64,000 nucleotides of DNA from Natrarchaeobius oligotrophus (lineage in GTDB: Archaea; Halobacteriota; Halobacteria; Halobacteriales; Natrialbaceae). Shown here piece by piece: positions 8,464-17,712 of this stretch. The number at the start of each line of letters is the position of its first letter. Position 1 is the stretch's first letter. The stretch lies in NCBI RefSeq assembly GCF_003841465.1, contig NZ_REFZ01000003.1:1-64000 (forward strand), in the 5' to 3' direction. The position numbers and the translations under genes are program-made. The notes beneath the pieces are model-generated. The model saw nothing but the letters and a program-made list of their open reading frames with translations, was not told where the DNA came from and ran no database searches.

Positions 8464-9171
8464 TTACGCCGGTTCGGATTCACTTTCGCGTGATCCGGCT
8501 TCGCCCTCGAGCGACGTCGCTTCGTCGAGCAGGGCGACCGCGATGCGTCCCGAGACGTGCGCGAACGCGTTCATGACGTGTAAAAACAGCAGGCCAGCGA
8601 CGACCCCGACCACCAGCGCGGCGAGCGCCTCGGGGAGCGTTTCGATCGACCACGCGATCGGCTCGGAGTTGACGGTGACGAACTCGACCTCGTGGGGGTA
8701 CCGAAGGGGCGACGTCGCCAGCGAGAGAACGGTGGCCAGCACGAACAGGAACGCGAGCGCGACGATTCCGATCCAGGAGCGCAACACCAGAAAACTCACG
8801 CTCTGCCAGGTCGACGGCGCGTCGAGGTAGCGTTTCAGCGTCTCCCACGGACCGGTTTTCGACGAGGAGCGAGCGTCCTCGGGCCGCTGCAACTCGAGGT
8901 CCAGCAACGCGTTCGCGAGGACGCGCTCGAACCCCGCGAGAACCCGAGAACAGATGACCGCAACGAGCAAGATTGCGACGCCGACTCCGACGACCGAGAG
9001 GATCGCGCCGAAGACGAAGCCGAACACCAACAGGAAGCCGTACGCGAACCCGAGCGGGATCGCGAGCAGGAGGTACCCCAGATTCGCGTACGTCCGACGC
9101 TCGAGGACGACCCCGACGAGGTCGACCGCCGAGAAGCCGCCGGTGCGTTCTGAACTCGTCGACGGGGACAT
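8464..9171 (-). CDS. Putative membrane sensor-domain protein
   Basis: A 235-residue membrane protein with the layout of the haloarchaeal putative sensor domain (Pfam PF13796). It has an N-terminal RRTYANLGYLLLAIPLGFAYG segment, two pairs of long membrane helices, and an extracytoplasmic loop between about 150 and 185. The C-terminus is a short acidic tail. In bacteria such domains precede histidine kinases; here the domain stands alone. It lies 72 bases upstream of the hydrolase gene on the same strand and could be cotranscribed with it. The function is not known. Confidence 0.7.
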   Translation of the reverse strand: MSPSTSSERTGGFSAVDLVGVVLERRTYANLGYLLLAIPLGFAYGFLLVFGFVFGAILSVVGVGVAILLVAVICSRVLAGFERVLANALLDLELQRPEDARSSSKTGPWETLKRYLDAPSTWQSVSFLVLRSWIGIVALAFLFVLATVLSLATSPLRYPHEVEFVTVNSEPIAWSIETLPEALAALVVGVVAGLLFLHVMNAFAHVSGRIAVALLDEATSLEGEAGSRESESEPA

Positions 9172-9433
9172 ACTCGAGAGCTGTCGCCGTACTAACCTGA
9201 GTGTTGCGTTAGACGAAGTCCCTGCGCTCGCGTTCGTAACCGCCAGCCTGAACGCGGATCAATACGGTTCGCGGTTCGGTGCGGGTGGTGAAATCGTGCG
9301 TGGGTTCGACGCCGATCGGCTCGAGTTCGATCGAACCGCTCGAAACCGACGGCCGAACGTCGGCGTCGAGCGCGTAGACAGATCGAACGCGGCGGGCGAT
9401 GGAGTAGGAACAGGTGCGATCGACGTAGGAACA

Positions 9434-9525
9434 GATTCATACGGATTGCTGTAACGATTTACCGGCGCAACCGCCGCACGGGTCGCGGTTGCGCCGGAAA
9501 TGACTTACAGTAAACCGTATCAGTC
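9434..9525. repeat. 92-bp palindromic element, copy A
   Basis: A long imperfect inverted repeat. The outer arms (acggattgctgtaa at 9441 against ttacagtaaaccgt ending at 9519) and the inner arms (accggcgcaaccgc against gcggttgcgccgga) nearly pair throughout. The same consensus arms, beginning GACTGAGACGGATTACTGT, recur at 47427, 49743, 52595 and 57511. This copy lies about 23 bases after the 3' end of the minus-strand aminotransferase gene. The rest of the 377-base gap 9172-9548 shows no gene. Confidence 0.75.
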
Positions 9526-9548
9526 GATCTGTGACCGGGCCGGCGGTA

Positions 9549-10910
9549 TCAGGCCCGCGCCGCGGCCGACCCGGTCGCGGCGATCGCCTCGAGGAAGAGT
9601 CCGATCCCGAGTTCGATCTCGCGCTCGGTCGAGTCCAGCGGCGGCAGCAGCCGGATGGTCTTCTTTCCGCAGCCGAGCGTGAGCAGCCCCCGCTCGAGTG
9701 ACTCGGCGACGACGGCGTCGCGGCGCTCGGGCGTATCGAACGTCACCGCGAGCATCAGTCCCTTCCCGCGAACGTCCTCGACGTGGTCGGGCGCGTCGTC
9801 TCGAAGCAGTTCTTTCGCCTGCTCGCCGCGGTCGGTCGCGTTCTCGAGCAGGTCGTACTCCGCGATGGCCTCGAGCGTGAACGCGCCCATCATCGAACCG
9901 AGCAGATCGCCGCCGCCGAACGTCGAGCCCAGTCTGTTCTTCTCGTCGGGGAAGACGTCCGCGTTCGAGATCGTCGCGCCGACGCGCAACGCCTTCGCGC
10001 TGGCGATGACGTCGGGTTCGATCGGGTAGTGGTCCGAGGCCCAGATCTCCCCGGTTCGGCCGACGCCGGACTGGATCTCGTCGACGACCAGCGGGATGTC
10101 GTACTCGTCGGTGACCGCACCCACCTCCTTCATGAACGCGTCGCTGGGAAATCGGTAGCCGCCGACGCCCTGGATCGGCTCGAGGACGACGAACGCGATT
10201 TCGTCGGGATCGACGTAACCGCCCTCGGGTGCGAGCGCGTTGCGTAGCCGCGAGCCGCCGTCGGCGAAGAAGCCGCAGTCGCAACTGGCCGGCTCGCACG
10301 CGCGGTCGACACAGAACGGAACCGTCTCGATTCCGGCGATCTCGGGATAGTGTCTGGTGTAGACCTCCTTGGATTTCGTCACCGACAGCGCGCCGAGCGT
10401 GCGCCCGTGGAAGCTTCCCGCGAACGCGACGCCGTACTTCGCGGGCGCGCGACGGTCGTGGCTGATCTTCATCGCGTTCTCGATCGCCTCCGCGCCGGAG
10501 TTCGAGAGGAAGACGGTGTCCATCCCGTACTGACTCGAGACCGCCGTCAGTTGCTCCATCAGGTGACTCGAACCCGGCACCGACGATTCGTCGGGCGTCG
10601 GACCGGCTCCGAAGTACATGTCCTGTCCCGCGATCTTCAGGGGGTCGACGAGGTCGAACTCCTCGAGTTTCTCGAGGATCTTCTCGTTGTTGTATCCGAG
10701 CGGGGCGGCACCGATGTGACAGGTGAAATCCAACAGGACGTTCCCGTCGACGTCGGTGACGAAGGGGCCGTCGGCCGCACGGGTGACGTCCCAGACGAAC
10801 TCGTGTGAGTACTCGCTGGGAGCCGCGTTCCGCCCGTGGAACTCGACCCACTCGCGTGCGTTCGGACCGGGGAACGCGCTCACGTCGGGCTCCGCCGTAT
10901 CCCTATCCAT
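9549..10910 (-). CDS. Class III aminotransferase (PLP)
   Basis: A 453-residue fold-type I PLP enzyme. Visible are the NSGAEAIENAMKIS helix that binds the cofactor phosphate, FAGSFHGRTLGALS, the EPIQGVGGYRFP strand, VVDEIQSGVGRTG with the Asp that contacts the pyridine nitrogen, and the Schiff-base lysine in SAKALRVG. Members of this class transfer omega-amino groups (GABA, ornithine, lysine, diaminobutyrate, beta-alanine) to 2-oxoglutarate or pyruvate; the substrate cannot be read off. An unusual cysteine-rich loop (CVDRACEPASCDCGFF) sits mid-protein. Its neighbour upstream on the same strand is a BCCT transporter, and a second aminotransferase lies 5 kb away, suggesting an amine catabolism block. 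Confidence 0.88.
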   Translation of the reverse strand: MDRDTAEPDVSAFPGPNAREWVEFHGRNAAPSEYSHEFVWDVTRAADGPFVTDVDGNVLLDFTCHIGAAPLGYNNEKILEKLEEFDLVDPLKIAGQDMYFGAGPTPDESSVPGSSHLMEQLTAVSSQYGMDTVFLSNSGAEAIENAMKISHDRRAPAKYGVAFAGSFHGRTLGALSVTKSKEVYTRHYPEIAGIETVPFCVDRACEPASCDCGFFADGGSRLRNALAPEGGYVDPDEIAFVVLEPIQGVGGYRFPSDAFMKEVGAVTDEYDIPLVVDEIQSGVGRTGEIWASDHYPIEPDVIASAKALRVGATISNADVFPDEKNRLGSTFGGGDLLGSMMGAFTLEAIAEYDLLENATDRGEQAKELLRDDAPDHVEDVRGKGLMLAVTFDTPERRDAVVAESLERGLLTLGCGKKTIRLLPPLDSTEREIELGIGLFLEAIAATGSAAARA

Positions 10911-10937
10911 ACACAGATAATGTATACGTTATACATT
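10909..10937 (-). promoter_or_regulatory. Palindromic operator at the aminotransferase start
   Basis: A perfect inverted repeat at 10919-10937 (AATGTATA-CGT-TATACATT) lies directly before the aminotransferase ATG, between its probable TATA region (about 10934-10942) and the start codon, so a bound protein would block initiation. It is overlapped at 10909-10918 by ATACACAGAT, a ten-base word found again at 12889-12898 upstream of the BCCT gene, and with one change at 17567-17576 upstream of the second aminotransferase. Confidence 0.5.
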
Positions 10938-11089
10938 AAAACTTGTTATAGATGTTCGTACCGGTTCGACCGACGGCGGGGATCGGACCGGGTGCGAACG
11001 CGCTCGGAGGCCGTCTCGAGGGGTGATCGACGCGAGAGACGGGCGACGAAACCGAGGGATCGAACAGTGACGAAGCGAGGAATGGTGGG

Positions 11090-12751
11090 TCAGTCGTCGC
11101 CCGGTTCGGCGCTCGCTGCAGGCTCGTCGCGCCGGTCACGGCCCGATCCGATCAGCACCGTTTCGTCCTGGAGCAACACGCGGCCGCGGTTGGCGCTGAA
11201 GTTTTTGATCAGCGAGACCATCGCGAGGAAGCAGACGAACGCGAACGGTGCGCCGGTGATGATCGCCGCCTGCTGGAGCGCGCCGACGCCGTGTTCGCCG
11301 CCGAGGATCATGAGGATCGCCGCGGTCATTCCGAGGATCAGTCCCCAGAAGACGCGGTTGATGTTCGACGGCTTCGCCTTCCCGCCGGTGGTCATCATGG
11401 AGACGGCGAGCGTCGAGGAGTCCGCCGACGTGATGAAGAACGTCGTCACGAGGATCATGAACGCGAAGATCAGCAGGGTACCGATCGGGATCGAGAGCCC
11501 GAGAACGGAGAACTCGAGGGCTTCGAACAGGATAAATCCGGAAACCTCCGCGCCGGCGTCGCCGGCGAGAACGGCGCCGAAGTCGGCGACGCCGTTGTGC
11601 TGGGCCCAGACGGCGGTTCCGCCGACGAACGTGAACCACGGAATCGTCGCGGCGGAGGTCGCCACGATGCCGGTGAACGCGACTTCGCGAACGGTTCGCC
11701 CCTTCGAGATGCGGGCGATGAACAGTCCCGCGAACGGCGACCACGAGAGCGCCCACGCCCAGTAGAAGACGGTCCAGGTGTTCATCCATCCCGTTCCACC
11801 CTCTTCACCGGCGCCGGTGAAGAGGCTCATCGACACGAAGTCGGAGACCATTCCGCCGGTCGCCTGCGTGCCGAGCAGGATCAGAAACAGCGTCGGTCCG
11901 GCGACGAACGTCGCGAGCATGAGCGCGACGAACAGCACCATGTTGAAGTTCGAGAGCCGGCGGATCCCCCTGTCGACCCCGAGCACCATCGAGATCGTAA
12001 ACAGGAGCGTCATGGTCGTCACGACCAGCAGGATACCGGTGTTACCGAGGTCGATTCCGAACTGGAAGTCCATGCCGGTGACGAACTGGCTCCCGATGAA
12101 GCCGAGCGAGGTGGCGACCCCGCCGATCGTCGCGAACACCGCGAGGATGTCGATGATCTTCGCGGCCGGCCCGTCGAGGTTCTCGCGCCCGAGCAGCGGC
12201 GTCAGCGCCGACGAGACACGCAGCGGGACGTTCTCGTAGTTGTACGCGAAGTAGCCGATCGCGATCCCCATTATCGTGAACACCGCGAGCTGGGGCAACG
12301 CCCAGTGGAACAGCGTCTGCTGAACCGCGATCGACATCGCTTCGCTCGAGCCGCCGCTGACGTCGAACAGCGGTGACGGGGTATCGTAGTAGAACAGGGC
12401 CTCGGTCGGACCCCAGAACACGACGCCGGCGGCGAATCCGGCGGAGTACAGCATCGCGAAAAACGAAAAGAAGCTGTACTCCGGATCCTCGTCTCCCATC
12501 TTGATCTTGCCCCACGGACCGAGGATCAAAAACAGGAGGAAGACGACGATCAGGAAGACGATCACCAGCAGCGCCCAGTTGAGGTACTCGATGACCGCGT
12601 CGTGGACGGTTTCGATGCCGCCGGCGACGTAGCCCGGATCGATGAAGAACGCGACGATCACCGTGACCGTGAGTATCGCGCCGAACGCGAAGACGACTGG
12701 ATCGAGTTCCTCGAAGAACCGACCGACCGCGCCCTCCTCTTCGGCGCTCAC
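11090..12751 (-). CDS. BCCT-family betaine/choline/carnitine transporter
   Basis: A 553-residue secondary transporter with twelve predicted membrane helices. The family signature WTVFYWAWALSWSPFAGLFIA followed by ARISKGRT is present near residue 340. The glycine-rich stretch of helix 3 reads SAGFAAGVVFWG and carries no GMGIG-type sequence, so coupling ion and substrate cannot be assigned from it. Such carriers import quaternary ammonium solutes such as glycine betaine using Na+ or H+. The acidic C-terminal tail is short, so osmosensing of the BetP kind is doubtful. It lies just upstream of the aminotransferase on the same strand, about 180 bases apart, and could feed that pathway or supply compatible solute. 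Confidence 0.92.
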   Translation of the reverse strand: MSAEEEGAVGRFFEELDPVVFAFGAILTVTVIVAFFIDPGYVAGGIETVHDAVIEYLNWALLVIVFLIVVFLLFLILGPWGKIKMGDEDPEYSFFSFFAMLYSAGFAAGVVFWGPTEALFYYDTPSPLFDVSGGSSEAMSIAVQQTLFHWALPQLAVFTIMGIAIGYFAYNYENVPLRVSSALTPLLGRENLDGPAAKIIDILAVFATIGGVATSLGFIGSQFVTGMDFQFGIDLGNTGILLVVTTMTLLFTISMVLGVDRGIRRLSNFNMVLFVALMLATFVAGPTLFLILLGTQATGGMVSDFVSMSLFTGAGEEGGTGWMNTWTVFYWAWALSWSPFAGLFIARISKGRTVREVAFTGIVATSAATIPWFTFVGGTAVWAQHNGVADFGAVLAGDAGAEVSGFILFEALEFSVLGLSIPIGTLLIFAFMILVTTFFITSADSSTLAVSMMTTGGKAKPSNINRVFWGLILGMTAAILMILGGEHGVGALQQAAIITGAPFAFVCFLAMVSLIKNFSANRGRVLLQDETVLIGSGRDRRDEPAASAEPGDD

Positions 12752-13285
12752 GAGTGCTCACCCCGACGATTCGAGCGGTTCGGTAGCGTTCTACGACACC
12801 AACCCCGACTGCCGTTTGCCATGCTTCGTAATGGCATACCGAAGTCGATGTGAGGAATTGGTATAAATATTTCCTTTTCGTAACCGAGATACACAGATTG
12901 TGTTTATTAAGTTCGGTTGCTGACGGTAACACAGACTACGCTCTCTCGTTGGTTTTTCCGTCCGCGCTGGAAAGAGAAGCCGTCTCTACGGCGGAAACGC
13001 GCTCGAACCAGCTCCTACGACGTTCGGATACGTCGGACGTCGTGGCAAACGTCAGTCGATAGTGGGCGTTCGTTCAACCACATCTCGAATCGGTCGCACG
13101 AAGCGTCGAGCGCACACGAATCGAACGAAATCGGGGTCAGCTTCTGCTCGGGACGTCGTTCGACGGACACGGTCGAGAAGCGCCAAATGGAGATCCTCAA
13201 GGGCTTTACCTGGCGAAATAAGACGATACAGGAGAGCGAAAACGATAATCGAAACGGCCGGAGTCGGCGACGAGTCCGTCGAGAG
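12752..13285. other. Intergenic with BCCT promoter
   Basis: No gene is seen here; the frames that stay open have non-haloarchaeal composition. On the minus strand an AT-rich box around 12858-12873 (AAATATTTATACC) is the likely TATA element of the BCCT gene, giving a leader of about 80 bases. Upstream of it an inverted repeat ACACA-GAT-TGTGT at 12891-12903 overlaps the word ATACACAGAT shared with the neighbouring aminotransferase promoters. Confidence 0.4.
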
Positions 13286-13933
13286 TCAGTTCGTGAGTTC
13301 CTCGAGTTTCCGCTCGCGCGCCGCTGCGCTTTCCGTGACGCGGTCGGTGTACTCGTCGACCCGATCTTTGATCTCCTCGCGGGTCGCCTCCGGCGAGAAT
13401 TCGTCGGACATCGTTAGCAGTCGAACGAACGCCCGAAGTTCCTCGTCGGTCAGCTGTGCGAACTCCTCGTTCTCGAGTTTCTCGATCACCTCGTCGACGT
13501 CGATCTGACCGACGGGATCGACGTTGAACTCGACGTTGACCATCCGGTAGTTCGAGCCCGCGAGACGCTGTTCAGCCTTGCCGACGCCCTCCGAGAGCAT
13601 GTCCTTGAACGGCGTGTGATACCCCATCGTTCCGAGATGGAGGAAGGCGAGCATGTCCGTGATTCCCTGCGTGTAGGCGTCGCGCTCTTCGTCGTCGGGA
13701 TCGAAGACCGTGTTCCGGTCGCGCTCTTCCATGTACTCGAAGAGGATGCTGAAATCGAGAATCGCGTTCCGGACACGCCGGCGGATACGGTTTCGTTTCT
13801 GTTTTTTCGAGTGGTCGGTGTAGTCCGTCTTCCGACCGAGCAGAAAGTCGCGGTCGGAGGGTGTGAGAATACCGCGCGGCCGATCGGCGTCCGCTGCGGC
13901 GCGGAGGGACTCCGGCACGTCGTCCTGGCTCAT
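13286..13933 (-). CDS. Uncharacterised haloarchaeal protein, 215 aa
   Basis: An acidic, all-alpha soluble protein. The N-terminus has an ILTPSDRDFLLG motif followed by a basic stretch (KKQKRNRIRRRVRNAILDFSIL) that could bind nucleic acid; a similar LTP-x-DR-x-FL-x-G plus Arg-rich helix start occurs in several haloarchaeal regulators. The C-terminal half is helical and charged, with DELRAFVRLLTMSDEFSPEATREEIKDRV. It has no membrane segment and no catalytic motif. It stands alone, with more than 280 bases of gene-free sequence on either side. I do not know its function. Confidence 0.75.
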   Translation of the reverse strand: MSQDDVPESLRAAADADRPRGILTPSDRDFLLGRKTDYTDHSKKQKRNRIRRRVRNAILDFSILFEYMEERDRNTVFDPDDEERDAYTQGITDMLAFLHLGTMGYHTPFKDMLSEGVGKAEQRLAGSNYRMVNVEFNVDPVGQIDVDEVIEKLENEEFAQLTDEELRAFVRLLTMSDEFSPEATREEIKDRVDEYTDRVTESAAARERKLEELTN

Positions 13934-14216
13934 ACAGGGTACACGGGTAGCACCCGAATTAACCCTTCTGATCCGGAAAACGTGACGAGGTTTGGACAGG
14001 TTCTCCGGACGTGGGCGTGTCGACGTGCCGTCGGTCGATGACTCGCAGTGGCTCCGCGGGAGCGCCCGAAGACGGACGTATCGTCGGCGGCGAAGTCGAT
14101 CGCGGAGGGAACAACGAGAACGGAAAACAGCGTCGACGACGAAGCCACTCGAGAGAAAGACGTCAACCGAACGTCGTTCGAGGCCGATTCCCGCGCCAGG
14201 ACGGTGACACTCCGAT

Positions 14217-15497
14217 CTACGGCTCGCGTCGGGAACACTCGAGAACCGCGTCGCTCAGTACGGAAACGCCGATCTCGAGGCTCTCTTCGTCGACGTCGAA
14301 CGTCGGGGTGTGGTGGTTGGTCGGGTGATCGGTGCCGACGAGAAGGTAGGCAGCTAGCCCGCCCGACTCGTTGACGCGCTCCATGAGGTAGGTGACGTCC
14401 TCGCTGCCGCCGAACTCGGCGGTCTCGATCACGTCGTCGACCCCGGTCGTGCCCCTCGCGACCGCGCCGACGAGGTCTCTGAGCGCGGGATCGCTGTCGA
14501 CGCGGGGCGACTCGCTGATCACCCGCGGAGTGACGTCGCAGTCGTGCATCTCCGCCGCGGCGTACAGCACCCGCTCGAGTTCGGTCCGCGTGTACTCCAT
14601 GAGCGCCGTCGTCTCGCCGCGAACCTCCGCCTCGAGGGTGATCTCTTCGGCGACGACGTTGCTCGCGGTGCCGCCCTCGATCCGGCCGACGTTCACCCGG
14701 GTCATTCCGTCGCTGTGGCGCGGAATCGCGTAGGCGTTCTGGATCGCGGTCGCGGCGGCCTGCATCGCGTTCGCCCCCTCGTTCGGCGCTTTTCCCGCGT
14801 GCGCGCTCGCCCCTTCGAACGTCACCGTCAGGTGTGCCATCGCCAGCGGCTTCTCGACGCCGGCGACGACGGTGCCCGTCGGGTTGCCGAGGCCGACGTG
14901 GACGGCAAGCAGGTAGTCGACGCCCTCGAGGTAGCCGCCTTCCGCCATCGCCTTCCCGCCACCCGAAATCTCTTCGGCGGGCTGGAAGAACGTCGTGAAC
15001 GTGCCCGCGAACTCACTGTCTTTGACCGCCTCGATCGTCCCGAGCGCCATCGCGATGTGGGCGTCGTGACCGCAGGCGTGCATGTAGCCGTCGTGCTCCG
15101 ATCGGAACCCTTCGGCTGCGGGCCGGTGGTCCGGATCGTCGGATTCGGGAAGCGAGATGCCGTCCATGTCGACCCGGAGCGCGACGTGAGGGCCCTCTCC
15201 TCGGTCGACGACCGCGACGACGCCAGTGTGACCGTCCGCGGTCCGATCGAGGACGTCCGGCCGGACGCCCGCCTCGCGTGCGCGCTCGAGCCAGGGCTCG
15301 AGTTCCTCCACGTCGGGAACCGCCATGCGGGCGTCGGTCGACAGCACCTCCCGACCGACGGCGATCTCGTCGACGCCGATCCGCTCGAGTTCGGAGACGA
15401 TACGGTCGGTCGTCCGAAACTCGCGCCAGCCGGGTTCGGGGTGGCGGTGAAACGCCCGCCGAAGGTCGGTCAGCCTGCGTCGTACGTCGTGGGACAT
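14217..15497 (-). CDS. M20-family amidohydrolase
   Basis: A 426-residue metallopeptidase-fold protein of the M20D group (aminoacylase, indole-3-acetyl-amino-acid hydrolase, AbgA/AbgB type). Motifs: FHRHPEPGWREFRTT near residue 15, the metal-binding HACGHDAHIAMALG, FFQPAEEISGGGKAM with the catalytic glutamates, and a C-terminal TDHPTNHHTPTFDVDE. It would cleave an N-acyl or amide bond of an amino-acid conjugate in the cytoplasm. I chose the ATG at 15497, since the conserved domain begins a few residues later; 15524 is the alternative. Placement among aminotransferases and RidA suggests it releases an amino substrate for them. Confidence 0.88.
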   Translation of the reverse strand: MSHDVRRRLTDLRRAFHRHPEPGWREFRTTDRIVSELERIGVDEIAVGREVLSTDARMAVPDVEELEPWLERAREAGVRPDVLDRTADGHTGVVAVVDRGEGPHVALRVDMDGISLPESDDPDHRPAAEGFRSEHDGYMHACGHDAHIAMALGTIEAVKDSEFAGTFTTFFQPAEEISGGGKAMAEGGYLEGVDYLLAVHVGLGNPTGTVVAGVEKPLAMAHLTVTFEGASAHAGKAPNEGANAMQAAATAIQNAYAIPRHSDGMTRVNVGRIEGGTASNVVAEEITLEAEVRGETTALMEYTRTELERVLYAAAEMHDCDVTPRVISESPRVDSDPALRDLVGAVARGTTGVDDVIETAEFGGSEDVTYLMERVNESGGLAAYLLVGTDHPTNHHTPTFDVDEESLEIGVSVLSDAVLECSRREP

Positions 15498-15741
15498 CCG
15501 TTCCGGGCTAGGGAGAGGAACCACTTAATGCTGATCGATACGCGAATACTGTGTACGCCGACGGGGCGGAGACGACGTCCGCGGTCGATTCACGGATTCC
15601 GTCCGTGACGATTCGATCCCGAACGATGCGTCGATACCCGCACTTCGAATACTGAAAATCGGCTGCCGTATCCGGGTGGTGCCGCCGCCGTCGACGATCG
15701 GCACCCGCGAACGAGCGACGGCCGTACACGGAATCCGAACG

Positions 15742-16131
15742 CTACCCCAGATACGCGATGGCGTCCATCTCCACGCGAACGTCCTCGGGAAGTCGCGAAA
15801 CTTCGACGCAGACGCGAGCCGGCGGTTCGTCCGCGAAGTTCGCGCCGTAGGCTTCGTTGACGCGCTCGTAATCCGAGAGATCGGTCAGGTAGACGGTGAC
15901 TTTGACGACGTCCGCGAGGCCGTCACCGCCGGCCTCCTCGACGACCGCGGCGACGTTCTCGAGGACGCGGTCGGTCTGGGCCTGAATGTCGCCGTCGACG
16001 GGCCCGCCGGTCTCTGGATCGACCGGCCCGTACCCGGAGACGTAGAGCGTGTCACCGGCCCGAACGCCCTGGGAGTAGGGGTTGTCGCTGCGCGGTGCGC
16101 CGTCGGTTTCGATGGGGTGTGTGTCGGTCAT
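15742..16131 (-). CDS. RidA-family enamine/imine deaminase
   Basis: A 129-residue YjgF/YER057c/UK114 protein. It has PYSQGVRAGDTLYVSGYGPVDPETG near residue 18, the trimer-forming middle strands, a VKVTVYLTDLSDYERVNEAY helix, and the active-site arginine in PPARVCVEVSRLP followed by VRVEMDAIAYLG. RidA proteins hydrolyse reactive 2-imino or enamine intermediates released by PLP enzymes. It starts 14 bases after the stop of the class III aminotransferase on the same strand, so the two are probably cotranscribed. Confidence 0.92.
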   Translation of the reverse strand: MTDTHPIETDGAPRSDNPYSQGVRAGDTLYVSGYGPVDPETGGPVDGDIQAQTDRVLENVAAVVEEAGGDGLADVVKVTVYLTDLSDYERVNEAYGANFADEPPARVCVEVSRLPEDVRVEMDAIAYLG

Positions 16132-16145
16132 GAGCGAGCGGAAGT

Positions 16146-17510
16146 TCAAGCCGCCTCGTCGGCGTGATCGATCGCCTCGAGGACGACGTCGAGGGCGGTT
16201 TCTGCCAGTTCGTGGGTGAGCACGAGCGGCGGGAGGAACCGAAGGACGTTCCCGTGTCTGCCGGCGGTCCAGACGAGCACGCCGCGTTCGAAGCAGTACT
16301 GCTGGACCGCGTCGACGAAGTCGCCGTCCGGTTCGCCGTCTTCGTCGACGAACTCCGCGCCGATGAACAGGCCCGCGCCCCGAACCTCTCCCAGTCGCTC
16401 GCTCGGGGCCTCGCGAAGTCGCCCACGGATGTACTCGCCGAGGTCTCGCGCGTGGGCGAGAAGATCGTGTTCCTGGATGTACTCGATGGCGCGAGTGCCG
16501 GCTCGCATGCCGACGACGTGGCCGCGGTAGGTGCCGGCGTGGTCGCCCGATCCCCACGTATCGAGGTCCTCGTGGTAGATCGTCGCCGAAAGCGGGAAGC
16601 CGATCCCGCCGAGCGCTTTGGCCGAGGTCATCACGTCCGGCGTGACGCCCGCCCAGTCGGCGGCCCACCACTCGCCGGCGCGTCCAAGGCCGCTCTGGAT
16701 CTCGTCGAAGACGAGCGGGAGTCCGTTGTCGTCGGCGATGTCGCGAAGTCCCTGCAGGAATCCCTCCGGAGGCGTGACGATCCCGCCCTCGCCCTGAATC
16801 GGTTCGACGACGATGCCGGCCGGATTGGCCAGCCCGCCGTACGGATCCTCGACGATCGCCTGAACCTCCTCGAGCGCGTGGTCGACGGCCGCGTCGGGCG
16901 ATTTGTCTTGTCGGAACGGGTATGGATACGGGGCGTGGACGACGTCGGGCAACAGCGGGGTGTAGCGTTCTTTGAAGCCTTTGTTCGAGGTGAGACTCAT
17001 CGCGCCCGATGTCGGGCCGTGGTAACCGCCCCGGAAGGCGACGAGGCCGGTGCCGCCGGTGTTGTACTTCGCGAGTTTGATCGACGCCTCGATCGCGTCG
17101 CTGCCGGTCGGCCCGCCGAAGACGACGCGGTTTTCTCCGCGGAGGCCATCGGGGGCGATCTCGTCGAGTTTCTCGATCAACTCGAGGCGAGCCTCGGTCG
17201 GGAAGTCGACCGTGTGGACGAACTTGTCGGCCTGCTCGTGGACGGCCTCGAGAACGTAGGGGTTCGCGTGGCCGACGTTGAGGACGCCGATACCGGCGAA
17301 CATGTCGATGTAGGTGTTGCCGTCGGCGTCGCGGACGGTCGCGCCGCGTCCCTCTTCGAACGCGATCGGAATGTCCTCGGGGTAGGCGACCGCGCTGCTG
17401 TCGATCTCGCGTTGTTTCTCGAGCAACGACCTGGTCTTCGGTCCCGGTACGTCGTCGACGGTCGGTGCGTCCTCGTAGTGGAGTTCGTCGATCGGCGGTC
17501 CTGCCGTCAT
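16146..17510 (-). CDS. Class III aminotransferase (GABA/ornithine/diaminobutyrate type)
   Basis: A 454-residue PLP enzyme. Motifs are [20 protein letters not shown] for the phosphate site, [51 protein letters not shown], and the Schiff-base lysine in [16 protein letters not shown]. It resembles 4-aminobutyrate, ornithine and diaminobutyrate:2-oxoglutarate aminotransferases; which substrate applies is not decided by the sequence. RidA follows it on the same strand, and proline dehydrogenase is divergent. An ornithine-to-proline or GABA route would fit the neighbourhood, but this is inference. The ATG at 17510 begins the usual N-terminus. Confidence 0.88.
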   Translation of the reverse strand: MTAGPPIDELHYEDAPTVDDVPGPKTRSLLEKQREIDSSAVAYPEDIPIAFEEGRGATVRDADGNTYIDMFAGIGVLNVGHANPYVLEAVHEQADKFVHTVDFPTEARLELIEKLDEIAPDGLRGENRVVFGGPTGSDAIEASIKLAKYNTGGTGLVAFRGGYHGPTSGAMSLTSNKGFKERYTPLLPDVVHAPYPYPFRQDKSPDAAVDHALEEVQAIVEDPYGGLANPAGIVVEPIQGEGGIVTPPEGFLQGLRDIADDNGLPLVFDEIQSGLGRAGEWWAADWAGVTPDVMTSAKALGGIGFPLSATIYHEDLDTWGSGDHAGTYRGHVVGMRAGTRAIEYIQEHDLLAHARDLGEYIRGRLREAPSERLGEVRGAGLFIGAEFVDEDGEPDGDFVDAVQQYCFERGVLVWTAGRHGNVLRFLPPLVLTHELAETALDVVLEAIDHADEAA

Positions 17511-17529
17511 ACCTAGGTCCAGGTGAAAC

Positions 17530-17576
17530 AGATACTAATAATTTGTCCACAGTATCTATGAAGCACATATACAGAT
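17530..17576 (-). promoter_or_regulatory. Promoter region of the second aminotransferase
   Basis: On the minus strand a TATA-like AAATTATTAG at about 17536-17545 sits about 30 bases before the ATG, giving a short or absent leader. It lies inside an inverted repeat of AGATACT (17530-17536) and AGTATCT (17551-17557). Further upstream, 17567-17576 reads ATATACAGAT, one change from the word ATACACAGAT in front of the other aminotransferase and the BCCT gene. Confidence 0.4.
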
Positions 17577-17712
17577 ATTGAATACGGTTTGGTCGATCGG
17601 GGCCGAGGCGTAGATCGGTTCGCAGTCGGTCCGCGCTCGAGGAGCGACGAGCGATCCAATTTCGGTGAGGGAAGTACGAAACGACTTACGTTCGGCTCGT
17701 GATGTCTGGAAT

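Noticed and set aside
12917-13417. Plus-strand frames between the BCCT gene and the 215-residue protein
   Set aside because: Composition rich in Ser/Arg, no acidic bias, and overlap with the minus-strand gene; no promoter or ribosome binding site.
16164-17516. A 450-codon plus-strand frame opposite the second aminotransferase
   Set aside because: Antisense shadow; the minus strand has all class III aminotransferase motifs.
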